A DNA stretch of 64,000 nt from Aselliscus stoliczkanus (GCA_033961575.1 CM066740.1:92611117-92675116), one strand, 5' to 3'. Counted from the first letter of the stretch, positions 34,971 to 46,489 are shown. Notes: generated by a model from the sequence alone, not told the origin. Program-made: numbers and translations.

Positions 34971-35719
34971 CTGAATATTATACACTATGGATAATTTACT
35001 TTTTAAAACCAAAATAACTTTTAAATTAATTTCAGGTTTATAAAATGATAGTGGTCATTTACAATTAATGAAATTACAGGTGATTTTTCTTTGTTCTAAT
35101 TATTTTGAAGTGCTCTTTTTTTTAGGATAACTTTAAGCCATAAAAACATAATCTGTGTAAGACTCCCAGCTATGGCTGATCCTCTCCCCAAAACTCAGTG
35201 TTGGTCTGACATTAAAGGCAGACAAAAATGATACAAGAAAAAGAAATTATAGATTAATATTCCTCATGAACATAGATGCAAAAATCCTCAAAATGTTAGC
35301 CAACTGAATCTAGCAACACATAAAAATGGTTAAACCAAGGAGTGTTTATCCCATAAACATAAGGTAAATTTAACATCTGAAAATGTGCTCGTGTAACTCA
35401 CAGTATCAGTACTGTAAGAACCAAACCCACCGGGTCTTCCCAACAGAGGCCGAAGGGAAAAGGCCGTTGCAGCTTTGCACATTTAGGCATCTCCTACCCA
35501 CTCAGGATTAAAAACTCAAGGAAACTAGGAATAGAAGGGGACTTTCTCCACCCGGGATGGGACAGCCGTGAGGAACCCAGAGCCCGTCTCCAAACAGTGG
35601 GTGCCTAGATGCTCTCCATCTAAGGCAAAGATACTTGCTTTTGCCATTTGTATTCAGCATGTGCTGGGGTTTCTATAGATGATGGGTGCAGGCAGGGATG
35701 CAGAAAGGGGAAAAACATT

Positions 35720-35829
35720 GGGCCAGCCGAATGGCTTGGTGGTTAAGCGCTGGCTTGGGAAGCCAGAGGCCCCGGTTTGGGTCCCACATATGAGGACCAG
35801 TGACACTGCCCTCAAAAAAAAGAAAAAAG
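35720..35829 (+). repeat. Short tRNA-head SINE in L1
   Basis: It starts GGCCAGCCGAATGGCTTGG and ends CACTGCCCTC with a mixed A/G tail. Probable flanking duplication is GGGGAAAAACAT / GGGGCAAAACAT. It is more diverged than its neighbours. Confidence 0.88.
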
Positions 35830-35912
35830 GGGGGGCAAAACATCTGGCTTGAAAAAGAAAAGTGAAAGAAGTAAAACTCCACAGATGACATGACAAAAAA
35901 AAATGCTAGATC

Positions 35913-36021
35913 GGGCCAGCCAAGTGGCGCGGTGGTTAAGCGCTGGCTTGGGAAGCCAGCGGCCCCGGTTCGGGTCCCACATATGAGAGGGCCAGTAACA
36001 CTGCCCTCAAAAAAAAAAAAA
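35913..36021 (+). repeat. Short tRNA-head SINE in L1
   Basis: Opens GGGCCAGCCAAGTGGCGCGG and ends CACTGCCCTC plus about 13 A. The flanking duplication is not clear. It lies 84 bp from the preceding copy in the same orientation. Confidence 0.88.
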
Positions 36022-36968
36022 GATTCAATATAAAGAAACCAATTCTTTTTCTATATGCAATTAAAGAATGGAATTAATAATTTTATTTATAACAGCATCC
36101 AAAAGCATAAAATACAAATTTAGCTAAGTGCAAGACTTGTAAACTGCCAAACATCACCTAGAGAGATTAAAAAGACCTAAATGATGGAGAGATAGTTCAT
36201 GTTCATGGATTGGAAGACAGTATTGTCAAGATGTAATTCTCTCTAAATTAATCTACAAATGTAATACAATCCCTATCATAATCCCAGCAGGCTTTTTTGT
36301 CTCAATCAACAGGTTGGTTTTAAAATGTATACGGAAATGTAAAGGACCTTAAATAGCCAAAACAGTTTTGTCGAACAGAGTTGAAGGAGGTTGACTCTGA
36401 TTTAGAACTTACTGTAAAGCCACGGTGAGCAAGACACTATGGTGTTGGCACGGGGTGTCGTATTGGTCAGTGGAATGTAGCTGGGAGTTCAGGAACAAAT
36501 CCCCTATTACAGTCATTGAATTTTCAACAGTTCAGTGGTACTGGGGCAAAGTCCACATGGAAAAGATGAGCTTAGACTTTACCTCACACCATATGCAAAA
36601 ATGAACACCCAGGATCGCAGTCTGTAGGTAAAAGCCGAAACCGTAAAACTTCTAAAATAACACAGGAGAAAGTCTTCATGACTTTTGGATTAGGTAAGAG
36701 TTTTTGGTTGTGTACCAAAAGCATGAGCCAGAAAAAAAAGATATTGATGGAAAACTGGACTTCGTCAAAATTAAAGCCTTTGTGCGTCAAAAGGTACCAT
36801 TAAGAAAATGAAAAGACAAGCCACAGATTGAGAAAAAATATTTTAAAGTAGTATATCTAATAATGGACTGTGTCCACAACGTATAAAAGACTCTTGCAAC
36901 TCTAACAGACAAACAACAGAATTTAAAAACATAAGCAAAAAAAAGTTTCGCTTAAGAAGATACATATA

Positions 36969-37079
36969 GGGCCGGCCGAGTGGCGCGGTGGTTAAGCGCT
37001 GGCTTGGGAAGCCAGCGGCCCCGGTTCGGGTCCCACATAGGAGGGCCAGTGACACTGCCCTCAAAAAAAAAAAAGGAAG
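36969..37079 (+). repeat. Short tRNA-head SINE in L1
   Basis: A near-consensus copy (GGCCGGCCGAGTGGCGCGG head, CACTGCCCTC, A tail) with the perfect duplication AAGAAGATACATATA (36954-36968 and 37080-37094). Confidence 0.95.
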
Positions 37080-37818
37080 AAGAAGATACATATAAATGGT
37101 CGGTAAGCAAATGAGCACATGAACAGATATTTAACACCATTAAACCTTAGGGAAATGGAAATTAAATCCTAATGCAATACCACTGCACACCCACTAGAAT
37201 GACTGTAATCAGAAAGATAGGCAATACCAAGAGGTAGTGAGTATGCGGAGAAGTTGGGACCCTCTTGGCTGGTGGGAATGTAAAACGGTAGAGCCTCCGG
37301 GAAAGTTTGCAGTTATTAAAAAGTTAACTGTAGAACAACTGAATTTTTGCAAAAGAATGGGGTTGTACCCATACTTCACACCATATACAAAAAATTAACT
37401 CAAAATGGATCAACAACCATGATGTAAGAGCTAAAACCATAAAGTTCTTAGGCGAAAACAGGAATAAAACGCCATAGCCTTGGATTTGGCAATAGATTTT
37501 AGATATGGTATCAAAAGCACAACTAATGAAAGAAAACATAAACCATGCTTCATCAGAATTGGTGCATTAAGACATTGTGAGGAAAGTGAAAAGACAGCCT
37601 GTAGAATGGGGACAGTGGTTGGGAATCCTGACTGGTAGGGTCTGGTATCCAGAGCACATAAAGAACTCTTCAAACAACAACAAAAGACAGCCCAACTCAT
37701 CCTAAGAAGACGTGCAAATAGCCAGTGAGCTCAACATCACTAATCACTAGAGAAATACGACCCAAACCACAGCGGGACACACATGACATCCTTTAGGGGC
37801 TGTCACTCACGCACGCGT

Positions 37819-37841
37819 ACACACACACACACACACACACC
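37819..37841. repeat. (AC)n microsatellite
   Basis: About eleven AC units within L1 sequence. Confidence 0.9.
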
Positions 37842-38102
37842 TGTGCAAGAAGCAACACCTGTTGCTGTGGACGTGGAGAATTTGGAGCCTTTGTGCATTG
37901 CTGGTGGGATGTAAAATAGCCACAGTGGAAAATAGTTTGGTAGCTCCCCAGAAAGCTAAACATGGAATGACTGAGGGGCCAGCAGTTGTACTCCTGGAAG
38001 CAGGGACCAGAGCAGACGCTTGCACACCCGTGTTCATGCGGCCGATAGGTAGAAGCGACCCAGCGTCCATCCATGATGAACGGATAAACAAAATGTGGTC
38101 TG

Positions 38103-38545
38103 GGGCCGGCCGAGTGGCGCATTGGTTGAGCGCTGGTTTTGGGATGCCAGCGGCCCCGGTTCGGATCCCACATGAGGGCCAGTGACACTGCCCTCTACAG
38201 CTAACAACGGCTCCACCTGGAGCTGGGCTGTGCGAGCCCCGGTGATGGTGTGGGCTGCAGCCCCTGCTGCAGTGGGCTGCCAGAGGCTGCAGTGAGTGGC
38301 CCGCAGCCAGCGTGAGCGGCTGGCAGCCAAGCGTAAGCTGCCAATAGCCGCGATGAGCGACATCCAGAGGCCAGCGACAGATCTGCCTCATCCGGGAAGA
38401 GCGCAATGACGATACCAACAGTGAGGCAACATCCTCCGCAACTAAACTGAAGAACAAGAAGACGGCAACTTGTCTGTTCCCCTTCCCCGATTCCCCAACG
38501 CTGTTCCCCTCCACCAATTCCCCAATAAAAAAAAAAAAAAAAAAA
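38103..38545 (+). repeat. Long T+ SINE in L1
   Basis: Order: GGCCGGCCGAGTGGCGCAT head, CTGCCCTCTACAGC junction, a GAGTGGCCCGCAGCC-type body, then AATTCCCCAATAAAA and a long A tail. The duplication AAATGTGGTCTG (38091-38102 and 38546-38557) is exact. A 293-codon antisense frame across it is a repeat artefact. Confidence 0.95.
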
Positions 38546-39968
38546 AAATGTGGTCTGTACATACAGGGAATATTAAGTGTTGAAAAGAAGTTCAGGCACG
38601 TGTTAACGACATGCGTGAATATTGAAAACATTATGCTAAGAGAAATAAGCCAGACCCACACACAAGGACATACATCATATGATTCCACTTACATGAAATA
38701 CCTGGACAGGCAGAGCCCTAGATGCTGAGAGTGGACGAGCAGGTACCAGGCAGGAAGTGGGAACTTACAGTTTCTGTTGGCGTGACAGAGTTGGTTGGAA
38801 GAATCAATGCTTAAATGATGAATTTTATGTAATTTAAAAACATAAAACCGACCTACACTCTGCTGTTCAGCACTGTTCCCCCACCTTTCTTCCAAGGTAA
38901 CTGGAAAGGCTGCGGAGACGGGTCATGGGGAAGCCACGCAGCCCGTGGGTGGGCGTCTGCAAGAGCACATTCCAGAAACAGGCCCCAGTGGGGCTGGCTG
39001 TGGGTGGATGGAAGTGGGCCGTGGTAGCAGCTGCAAACTCTCCAAACTCACTCAAACCGTTTATATGGGTGCATGTTAAATGTCTGTAAACGTGTGCGTG
39101 TCTGTAGTTAATTCATATTGCTCTAAACTTGAACTCTAATGTTTATGTAAAGGCAAATAATACCTAAGGTCACATTGTCCCCACCATCAAGTCGTAAGTT
39201 TAAGAAAATGAAATCAATCCGGTCTCGCCTCTGCCAAGAAATTGTCTTGGGGTGTTTGCATTCTCCTGTCTACACTGAAAGCTTCTACCTTTAATGATCT
39301 TAGCTATTCCGGTAAATAGGTTTAAAATATTATCATATTCATTTTGGTGCCAATTAATGCACTTAAGATATTTTATTGATGTTATTTCTGTAGTATATTA
39401 ACAATGAAGGAACACTATATAGCAATTATTTCAGTTTTAGGGAGCACTTAACCAGATGAAAAGCTGTGCGTAGCAGACATTATGCTTGAGAACAGTGGTC
39501 TGATCGTGTGCTGGGCTGGGTGTCAGCCATGGTCTGCACTCACGTCAGAAGGACGGACAGGCCATGAAGCAAACTAGACACTGAGATCGTGCGGCCAAAG
39601 TAACCAACTCTCTCAGAGATAACAGCCCCTCGTCTCCCGTGTCCAGATGTGTGAGCATCACGATGTCCTGTCCCTTAGGGGCCGCTGCTCAACAGGGGTT
39701 GACCTCAACTCCCTGCAGAGCTCTTAAAACTCAGACCCCTTTGCAGTGTCCTTTCCTGCCCGGTCACCTTGTCACCGCCGTGGGTGCCTGGGTGCCTCTG
39801 TACCTGGCCTTCACCCCAAGAGCGGCACGAGGGGTGTTCGGCAGATGGGCGCCCCCGCCGTCGCCGTGAGGGGCCCCACAGAAGCGGGCCGCCTGCACGT
39901 CGGAGCCTTTATGCGTCGCCTTTCGGCAGGGAGCTTGTTTTTACTGAAACGTGCTCGTTGTGTCACAG

Positions 39969-40099
39969 GAGGCTATTCTGCCGACCACCCTGTCATCAAA
40001 GTCTTCTGGCGCGTCGTGGAAGGGTTCACGGACGAGGAGAAGCGGAAGCTGCTCAAGTTTGTCACCAGCTGCTCCCGGCCTCCGCTCCTGGGGTTTAAG
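39969..40099 (+). CDS. UBE3C: UBE3C coding exon (start of HECT C-lobe)
   Basis: This 131-nt exon completes the split glycine and encodes 43 codons, GYSADHPVIKVFWRVVEGFT to PPLLGFK. The motifs are HPVIKVFW...F..EE..KLLKFVTSCSRPPLLGF, the flexible hinge and the first part of the C-lobe found in HECT ligases. The acceptor ends TGTCACAG and the donor is AAG|GTAACG. It joins in phase to the terminal exon at ELYPAF. Confidence 0.97.
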
Positions 40100-40699
40100 G
40101 TAACGACTCCGGGCCATGTCCCGGAGCCACCGTGGGAAGAGAGGCAGCAGGCTGCCGGGTGGGTCACGTGGGGTCGTGGCGCCGCCGTTTCGGGGGGTCA
40201 GGTGACTGTGGGCTCTTGGGAACCCCGTGTGATTCTCCCTCTGCGTCCAGCCACGCTCACCAAGCATTTCGCTGGGTCGGGGAGTGCCACTTCCGACGTG
40301 TGTGCCCTGACACGGCGCTGCTTCCGTCGTCTCTCATGTGCAGGGGCTGTCTGCCCCGCTGACTCACTCAGTCCCTGTGTCCCCATCTGGCACCATCTTA
40401 GGCCACTGTCCCTGCCGAGCTGAGCAGAACACAGGCTCGGAATGCGACGGGGTGTGAGCTGCTGGCGGCTCGCCTCCCGTCCTCTGTCCTTTCTGATCAG
40501 CGGTGTTGCTCTCAGATCATTGGACCTAATATTTTTAGCGATTAAAATTGGTCAAAGGATAGTTAGTGTTCCCCTTACTCATTGTAAATTAAAATAAAAC
40601 AAGATTAATAATTTAAAGGTACACACAGTGATGTTTGTGATAGAGTAACGACAAGTTAGATGAGCTTGTCACTCCAGCAGCCTTTGAACCACGAGTTTA

Positions 40700-40960
40700 T
40701 ACATGAGGTATTCTTTAAGTTTTTACTTTGAAAGTATTTTAAATGTATAGAAAAGTTGCAAGAATTCAACAAAAATCATCTTAAGCCACAATTGCCAATT
40801 ATTCACGTTTTGCCACATTTGTGTTCTCATTCCCTGTTTCTTTTTGGAATCACGTGAGAGTAAGTTGAAGACCTCACGTCCCTTGTAGCTGTTTCCTAAA
40901 ACATAAATACTCTTATGTAACCAATTAAACGATGCAAACAGGGACGTGCAGTGAGACTGA
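40700..40960 (-). mobile_element. Possible antisense L1 3'-UTR fragment
   Basis: ATAGAAAAGTTGCAAGAATT, CACGTTTTGCCACATTTGTG, GAGAGTAAGTTGAAGACCTC and TTTCCTAAAACATAAATACT resemble a common L1 3' UTR module in reverse orientation. Assignment is tentative. Confidence 0.5.
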
Positions 40961-40999
40961 TATTCTCTCACAGAGCTGCTCGCACAGTGTGGCCCTGGC

Positions 41000-41110
41000 A
41001 TTGCAGCCTCGTGTCACCTGAGACCTGGTTAGAAATTAGCATCCTGGGGCTGCCCGCTGACCGCCAACTCCGATCCCAGAGTGGGCTCAGCACTCCTGCC
41101 ATCCCGCCCT
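41000..41110 (+). repeat. MER5-type hAT DNA transposon fragment
   Basis: GTGTCACCTGAGACCTGGTT, AGAAATTAGCATCCTGGGGC and CCCAGAGTGGGCTCAGCA match part of MER5A-like elements as I recall them. Confidence 0.55.
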
Positions 41111-41259
41111 CCAGGGTGTGGGGCGCAGAGGTCACACCCACTCTTCCACAGCATCCCTCACAGAGTCCCCATCTGGGGTCCACGCCAAGGCCGCCGTCAC
41201 AGCTGTCATGTCTCTTCAGTTCCTGTTGGCCTGTGTCTTGGACATTTTCAGTGGGTACA

Positions 41260-41740
41260 GGCAAGTTACCCTGAGAATGTCCCTCTTTGTCACAGAGCGA
41301 TCCCACTCCTAGCATAGTCAGGACAGATGACGACACACACTCACACCACACTCCTGCGACCATTCCGAGCAGCATGGTCCGTGATGGCTCAAACCTGGGA
41401 ACAGCTCAGCTGTCCATCAAGCGACAGTGGCTAAACACAGCGGTGTGCCCGCCCAGTGGGCAGGCACAGAGATCAGAAGGCACCGAGGCCGCTGTCTGCT
41501 GCCTCGTAGACACTGTGAGTGCGTGTTGAGTTGAGAGCAAGGCGTGACGTACAGACTAGGCACGTTAGCAGATGAGCCGGCCAGTGGTGCCGAGGGCTGG
41601 GGCGGGGGAAAGGCGACACCCCCACTCTGGGTTCTCGTTGGTGGCACAGTGCGTTACATTGATGAAATTCATTGAATTGTGCATTTAAATGGACAGATCT
41701 CACCGTATGTAAATTATACCTCATTTCAGCTGTTTTTAAA
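41260..41740 (+). mobile_element. L1 3'-end fragment
   Basis: GCGATCCCACTCCTAGCATA, GGGAACAGCTCAGCTGTCCA, TGAATTGTGCATTTAAATGG and GTAAATTATACCTCATTTCA are L1 3' UTR landmarks in order. Non-coding. Confidence 0.75.
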
Positions 41741-42038
41741 AACTGACATCAGCAGCTTTATACCACCTCCCAGGAAGTGCTGTTGGAACCAGGGCAGTGA
41801 CCTGGGCAGGTGCTGTGGTTGTTTTCTGCTGCAGGCGGACCCTCGACCGTTGTGTGTCAGAAGCAACGAGGAACAGAGACATGGCCTATTAGCAAACAGT
41901 ATTACTCAGTGATATTAGTGTTAAAATCACTTCTCTAGCATCCACATCAGAGGGAAAAACACGCATGCAGCATAAGGCGGACAGAACCAACCGTGCTGAC
42001 CAGAAACAGAGACAAGTTAATGTTAAGAATTGCAGGAT

Positions 42039-42451
42039 GGGGCCGGCCGAGTGGCGCGTTGGTTAGGAGTTGGCTTGGGATGCCAGCTCAGAGCAGCAGG
42101 ACCCCAGTTTGGATCCCACATGAGGGCCAGTGATGCTGCGCCCTCTGCAGCTAAGGTGGTGAACAACAGCTCGACCTGGAGCTGGGCTGCCCTGAGTTGC
42201 TGGCGATGGCGTAGGATGCAATGGGGCGGCACTGGGCTGCCATGAGCTACCGTGAGCGGCTGTCCAGTGGCCAGCGAGCAACTGCCTCACCCAGGAAGAG
42301 CGCAATGATGATACCACCATTGGCCAGTGAAACGATATCCTCCACAACTAGATTGAAGAACAAAAGGACAGCAACTTGTCTGTTCCCCTCCCCCGGTTCC
42401 CCAACGCTGTTCCCCTCCCCCGATTCCCCAATAAAATCTTTAAAAAAAAAA
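42039..42451 (+). repeat. Long T+ SINE
   Basis: Head GGCCGGCCGAGTGGCGCGT, junction CTGCGCCCTCTGCAGC, a body partly shortened, tail CCCCAATAAAATCTTTAAAA. The AATAAA followed by TCTTT (a pol III terminator) and A run is the T+ SINE signature. Duplication AAGAATTGCAGGAT is exact (42025-42038 and 42452-42465). Confidence 0.95.
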
Positions 42452-43339
42452 AAGAATTGCAGGATAGAAAGCATGAGTGTGGGAGAAGGCTGACCTGGCA
42501 CAGAACCTTAAAAGAAAAAGACTGGGACTGGGTACAAACTGCTGGCGACACATCTAAGCAGTGACTCGGAGACTTGGCAATGCTTCTGTCTGGGTGCGTC
42601 ACCCCGTCTCCCCTCTTCCTTCCCCCGCGCCCCCCATCACCAGGCACACGTGGGTCCACCACACAGCCTCACGCACTGGCCACAGACCAGCCTGGAGGCA
42701 GCAGGCCTTTGCTCTGGGTTCCTTCGGGGAGGGGGGTGGAATTCCACTGGGGTCTGGAGTTTAGGAAGAATGCAGGTGGAATGTGCAAATGCACGAATGC
42801 AGTGGGTAGTAAAGGGTGTTCAGCGGAACGAATTTTGTCATTTAGCGACAGGAACAGTCTTAACAAATCTTACACATTAAGATTTTAACACCATTAGGTG
42901 ATTTTATCATTAACATTTATTATGAGCGACAAGGCTTCCAGCATCTTCCAGTTTCAAAACAATACCAACCTTAAAAGTAAACATTGAGCATCTCGTTTCT
43001 AGAGAAGTTTGAAGGACCTACTTCCATCAACCCTGAGTGGGAGGCCCGAGGAGTTCTGTGGCTCCTGGTGAATTGGTTCGAGCCAGTGATGTTCGCTGCT
43101 GCAGAAATTAGGGGTTTGCTGGAAGGGGTCGGTTCTAAACCTCCCGGCAGCCAGGGGAGAATGGGCGGAAAAGGCCGGCGGGTCTAGAAGTGGCGAGGGC
43201 GGCCTTCCCTGAGCAGCTCCTGGGGGTGTCCCGGGCTGGGAGGAGGGGAGACTTGAGGGGTGGCCATTAGCTTTTAAAATCCCAAGTAGAGTCACAGTGG
43301 AAATCTCTCGTCCCTGTTGATGGCCCTGTACAGTCAGAA

Positions 43340-43880
43340 CTGAGTTATTGTACCATGAAGAATACTTTTTTGGAAGCCATGAAACATTCTTCCTGTTTTA
43401 GATTTTTTCCAATGACCTAAAATATATTAAACGTGAAATCTAATTAAGAGTTTCCAAATGTTTTTGCAGTTGTCATCAGTCAGGCTCCAGGTTTGGAAAA
43501 ATCACCTTAATATTTATGCTTTCCAGTTAGTTGAGCGTGCGTGCTGAAAGGGCAGGCCGACGTCAGATTTAGAAGAGGAGATTGTCTCTGAGTTGAAGTC
43601 CCATAAGTAGCAGGCGGCATGCATAATTTGGAAGTTATGAAACTCCTTAGTGCCAGATTATTGAAGAGGAATAACATCTGCTAAAGCTAATTAAAGTTTA
43701 ATATGTTTAATGAATGTGATTGTTACAGACAAAAAAATCATTAAAGTGCTGTAGAAAATTGTTAAGTTGCCATCAGGCCACATAATAAATTGATGATTTT
43801 TCTCACTCTGAATTAATGCAAATTCCCGTTGTACTCTATTTAATTATGCATGAAATGGTGGCCTTGACTCAGATTTCAAT
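43340..43880. promoter_or_regulatory. Candidate conserved noncoding element
   Basis: This repeat-free A/T-rich block has ATCTAATTAAGAG, GCTAATTAAAGTTTAAT, ATTAATGCAAATTCCC (octamer-like ATGCAAAT) and TTTAATTATGCATG. It is the densest homeodomain/POU-like cluster of the last intron. Conservation is inferred only. Confidence 0.35.
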
Positions 43881-44738
43881 AAAGAACTTCATTTTTTTTT
43901 TTTTTTTTACTTTTAAGACTCCAAGTAGGAAATTCAATTAGCATGATGAAAAAAACACTAAAATGTGACATTTAACTGCAAAATATATTTCAAGCTTTCC
44001 ATTTACCCAGCCACTTGACCATTTATCCAGCGCTCACTGGCCCTGCTTTGAGAGCCTTTTCTATTTCAAAAGTGGGATGGTTTTATTTTACTTTATTCAA
44101 ACATTTGAGAAAAATTATTGCCTTCAATGTACTCAGAATGCTAAATAATAAATGTTCTTTCTGTTTCTCATTTGGTCCCTATTCTAAATCTTCATGAGAT
44201 ATTTAAAGTAGCATATAAACGATAAACAGAAAAAAACACAGTACTTTCGTAGTCTGTATTATCGCCCACATGGTGTTCAAATGGGGTTTATATTTAACAG
44301 AAAGACGTACAAAGATTGATAAGCAGCATAAAAGTCTCTTTATTCAGCATTTTGTGGGCTGTGCCCACCGAGAAAGGAAATGCGCCTGCAGCGCCATGCC
44401 GGCCAGGGGTGCCTGTCACTCTTGGCGAGGTGGCTCAGACGCTTCCAGACGCCCTGCCAGAAAAGGGTTTTGGTCTCTAGTTCCCACTACAGTGGTGACT
44501 GGGCAATATTTCCTATGCCGTTTGAGTTCTTTCCCTGTAACAAAATGAATGGTTTCCCTGTAGAAAATCGGAATTGTGGGTGAGTGTAAGGAAGACTAGA
44601 GCAGCTGTAGCGTCTCCATCCGGGCCCCAGTCGCGTGTCTGAGCGCGTGTGTCTGTGTGTGGGCGTCGGCGCAGAGGACCGATGTGTGGGTGTGAGCAAG
44701 CCGCGCTGCTCACGCCGGCCCGCACCCCGCTCTTGCAG

Positions 44739-44909
44739 GAGCTGTACCCCGCCTTCTGCATCCACCATGGCGGCTCGGACCTGGAGCGGCTCCCCACGGC
44801 CAGCACGTGCATGAACCTGCTGAAGCTGCCCGAGTTCCCGGACGAGGCGCTGCTGCGCAGCAAGCTGCTGTACGCCATCGAGTGCGCCGCCGGCTTCGAG
44901 CTCAGCTGA
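44739..44909 (+). CDS. UBE3C: UBE3C terminal coding exon with catalytic cysteine and stop
   Basis: This 171-nt segment encodes the last 56 residues, [20 protein letters not shown] to AAGFELS, and the stop TGA at 44907-44909. The HECT catalytic motif [14 protein letters not shown] is present. Its cysteine codon TGC at 44808-44810 lies 32 residues before the C-terminus, matching Cys1051 of human UBE3C by counting. The acceptor is CTCTTGCAG. Compared with my memory of the human protein, a few peripheral residues differ (HHGG, PDEALL). The exon is very GC-rich and codon third positions are mostly G or C. Confidence 0.97.
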   Translation, partial: ELYPAFCIHHGGSDLERLPTASTCMNLLKLPEFPDEALLRSKLLYAIECAAGFELS

Positions 44910-46200
44910 GCGCAGAGGCCGCGCCCGCCGCCGTCGTAAGTAGCACCTCCGGCGCCCTGCCCGCGAGTGCAGGCCGCGCTCCCAAGCTCTCCAGGCCCCC
45001 GCCCGTCACCCCTCCATCGTTCACGTGATTTCTTAAGGCGTGCTCGCTTATGTAGATGGACATCGCTTCCCAGGTAACTTAAAGTGACAAATGTCATGTG
45101 CCATGTGGCTGAGTTAGTAATTTTGCCAAGAGAGCACAGTTTTGAAGACTGGTGGCAGCTCGGCGACATTAACCAAAGATGCAGCTCTGGCTTTGCCGAC
45201 GGCTCGGCCTGGCTCCCGGCCTGCAGAGTCCGGTCTGAGAGCTGCGGACGCCGGTTCTCAGGCCCCAGCTTCTCGTGCAGTTGAATTGTTTACAAGCCTA
45301 ATTATCAAAACTGAAGGCGTTTTCTTCCTGCTGCCTTTTCCCAAAGTGGTTAGGTTTGGAGAATAGCTAGAACGACCGTATTTTATTTGTGCTTTTCAAG
45401 CCATTTCCCCACGATGGGACTAGCATGCTTGTTTTCGGTAGACCATCGACCTGCATCATGATGGTTTGGGTGTGACTGTGTGGGTGTGTGTGAGGTGGGC
45501 ACTTCATCTCGTTCCCTCTCTGTCTCCACTTGGCGCCTGGAGAGCGCGCGGGAGGGGAGGGCTTCTGCCCAGTCCCTGCGGCATGTGTGTGACCTGCAGT
45601 AAGCAGTGACGGGGGGGACAGGCACTGAGCGTCGAGTCCAGTCACTTGAACCAAAGGGGCGGGCTGCACCTTCGCCTGCCGCCCGCTGTGGCCAGGCCCG
45701 GGGAGGCCCGCCGGCCCCTGGACACGGGTGACTCGCCACGCGTCTGCGCCCTCTGCTTCCTCAATGGTGCTGCTTTGAAGGAAGACGGGACGCCCCCAGA
45801 CTCGCGTCCAGGGGAGGAGTGTTGGAATTCTCTCGTAATAGGCACTTTATCAGGACCTGACTCGTTGCTGGGTGATTTCATTCTCTGAACACGGAGTGTG
45901 TCACTGCGTCGGCTGTGAGAGCAGAGTGGCCTCGGCTGGTGCTGGGCGCGAGGGTCTCGACTCGGACCCCTGTCTTCCACGGCTGGTGCTCTCTCACTGG
46001 CGCTCTGTGGACTGTCCTGTTGGATTGACCAGAATTAGCAATATACTTTTAAGTGTGGGGAAACTGAATGACACTTTTAAGACAATGACCATTATCAAAA
46101 CAAAATGTATAATTTCTTAATTTGAATAATAAATTAAGTGTTTAAATGCTATTTGTAGTCTTGATATACAGAAATAAAATAACTAGGGTTTGTCCTTGGT
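44910..46200 (+). other. UBE3C: UBE3C 3' untranslated region (inferred extent)
   Basis: The sequence after the stop is free of recognisable interspersed repeats up to the AATAAA signals near 46.13-46.18 kb. It changes from GC-rich near the stop to A/T-rich near the signals. A 3' UTR of about 1.25 kb is consistent with the size I recall for mammalian UBE3C mRNA. The cleavage site itself is not visible, so the end is approximate. Confidence 0.65.
46128..46178 (+). terminator. UBE3C: Candidate polyadenylation signals (two AATAAA)
   Basis: AATAAA occurs at 46128-46133 and again at 46173-46178. A G/T-rich stretch (GGGTTTGTCCTTGGTTTT) follows at about 46186-46203, as expected of a downstream element. 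This is the first strong signal pair after the UBE3C stop. Confidence 0.6.
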
Positions 46201-46489
46201 TTTATTTTTATTGGAGGTTGTTTTATGTTGAATGTTCGATATCTTCTTTACTTATTAATTTGTATCTTTTCGATATTTTCGGTATTTTGGAAATACCTGG
46301 GACTGAAGAGAAATGGGCAGTTACACTTATTTGGGTTTTTTCCTCAGCTATCCTGAGCTTATTTATTTATTTGTATGTTCTAATGGCTAAATATTTGCAT
46401 TAAATGTGTTTTTTCCCAAGGTTGTATTGGAGTCATACCCCAAATCAGGCTTCTAACTCCATAGATGGATCTGGAGCCTTAGGGAGCTG

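Larger units (their letters stand above)
35200..39130 (+). mobile_element. Plus-strand L1 (ORF2 and 3' UTR remnants, two copies)
   Basis: Landmarks are AATATTCCTCATGAACATAG (ORF2 reverse-transcriptase region), TCATGGATTGGAAGACAGT, GGTACTGGGGCAAAGTCCAC, CACCATATGCAAAAATGAAC, a second homologous CACCATATACAAAAAATTAAC near 37380, and the 3' motif CCGATAGGTAGAAGCG...GGATAAACAAAATGTGG. Stops and indels break ORF2 throughout. The end after 38.9 kb is less certain. Confidence 0.85.
34735..39968. other. UBE3C intron, 5.2 kb
   Basis: Most of this intron (35.2-39.1 kb) is plus-strand L1 with four SINE insertions. A pyrimidine-rich stretch lies at 34.90-34.97 kb. The part from 39.1 to 39.97 kb is repeat-poor, with no exon other than the one that follows. 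Confidence 0.8.
40100..44738. other. UBE3C last intron, 4.6 kb
   Basis: Contains L1 and MER5-like fragments, a long SINE and an A/T-rich candidate conserved block (43.34-43.88 kb), listed separately. No further exon is recognised. Confidence 0.8.
1261..44909 (+). other. UBE3C: UBE3C gene, 3' half (11 coding exons, spliced)
   Basis: The joined exons give about 557 residues of ubiquitin-protein ligase E3C, a HECT-type E3 that accepts ubiquitin from an E2 on a cysteine and passes it to substrates. In mammals it associates with the proteasome and extends ubiquitin chains (family knowledge). The 5' exons lie upstream of the window. Counting back from the stop and using the human length of 1083 residues from memory, the window starts near residue 526 and the HECT domain starts near residue 745. 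Exon phases fit throughout (split codons at the junctions after 11939, 13519 and 34734). The frame is open, splice sites are AG/GT, and no premature stop is seen, so the gene looks intact. If the human gene has 23 exons, as I recall, these are exons 13-23. Confidence 0.96.

Noticed and set aside
37807..38688. 293-codon minus-strand open frame
   Set aside because: It reads through a long SINE and L1 sequence. The same peptide pieces recur at 8.5, 52.2 and 61.4 kb because the SINE recurs.
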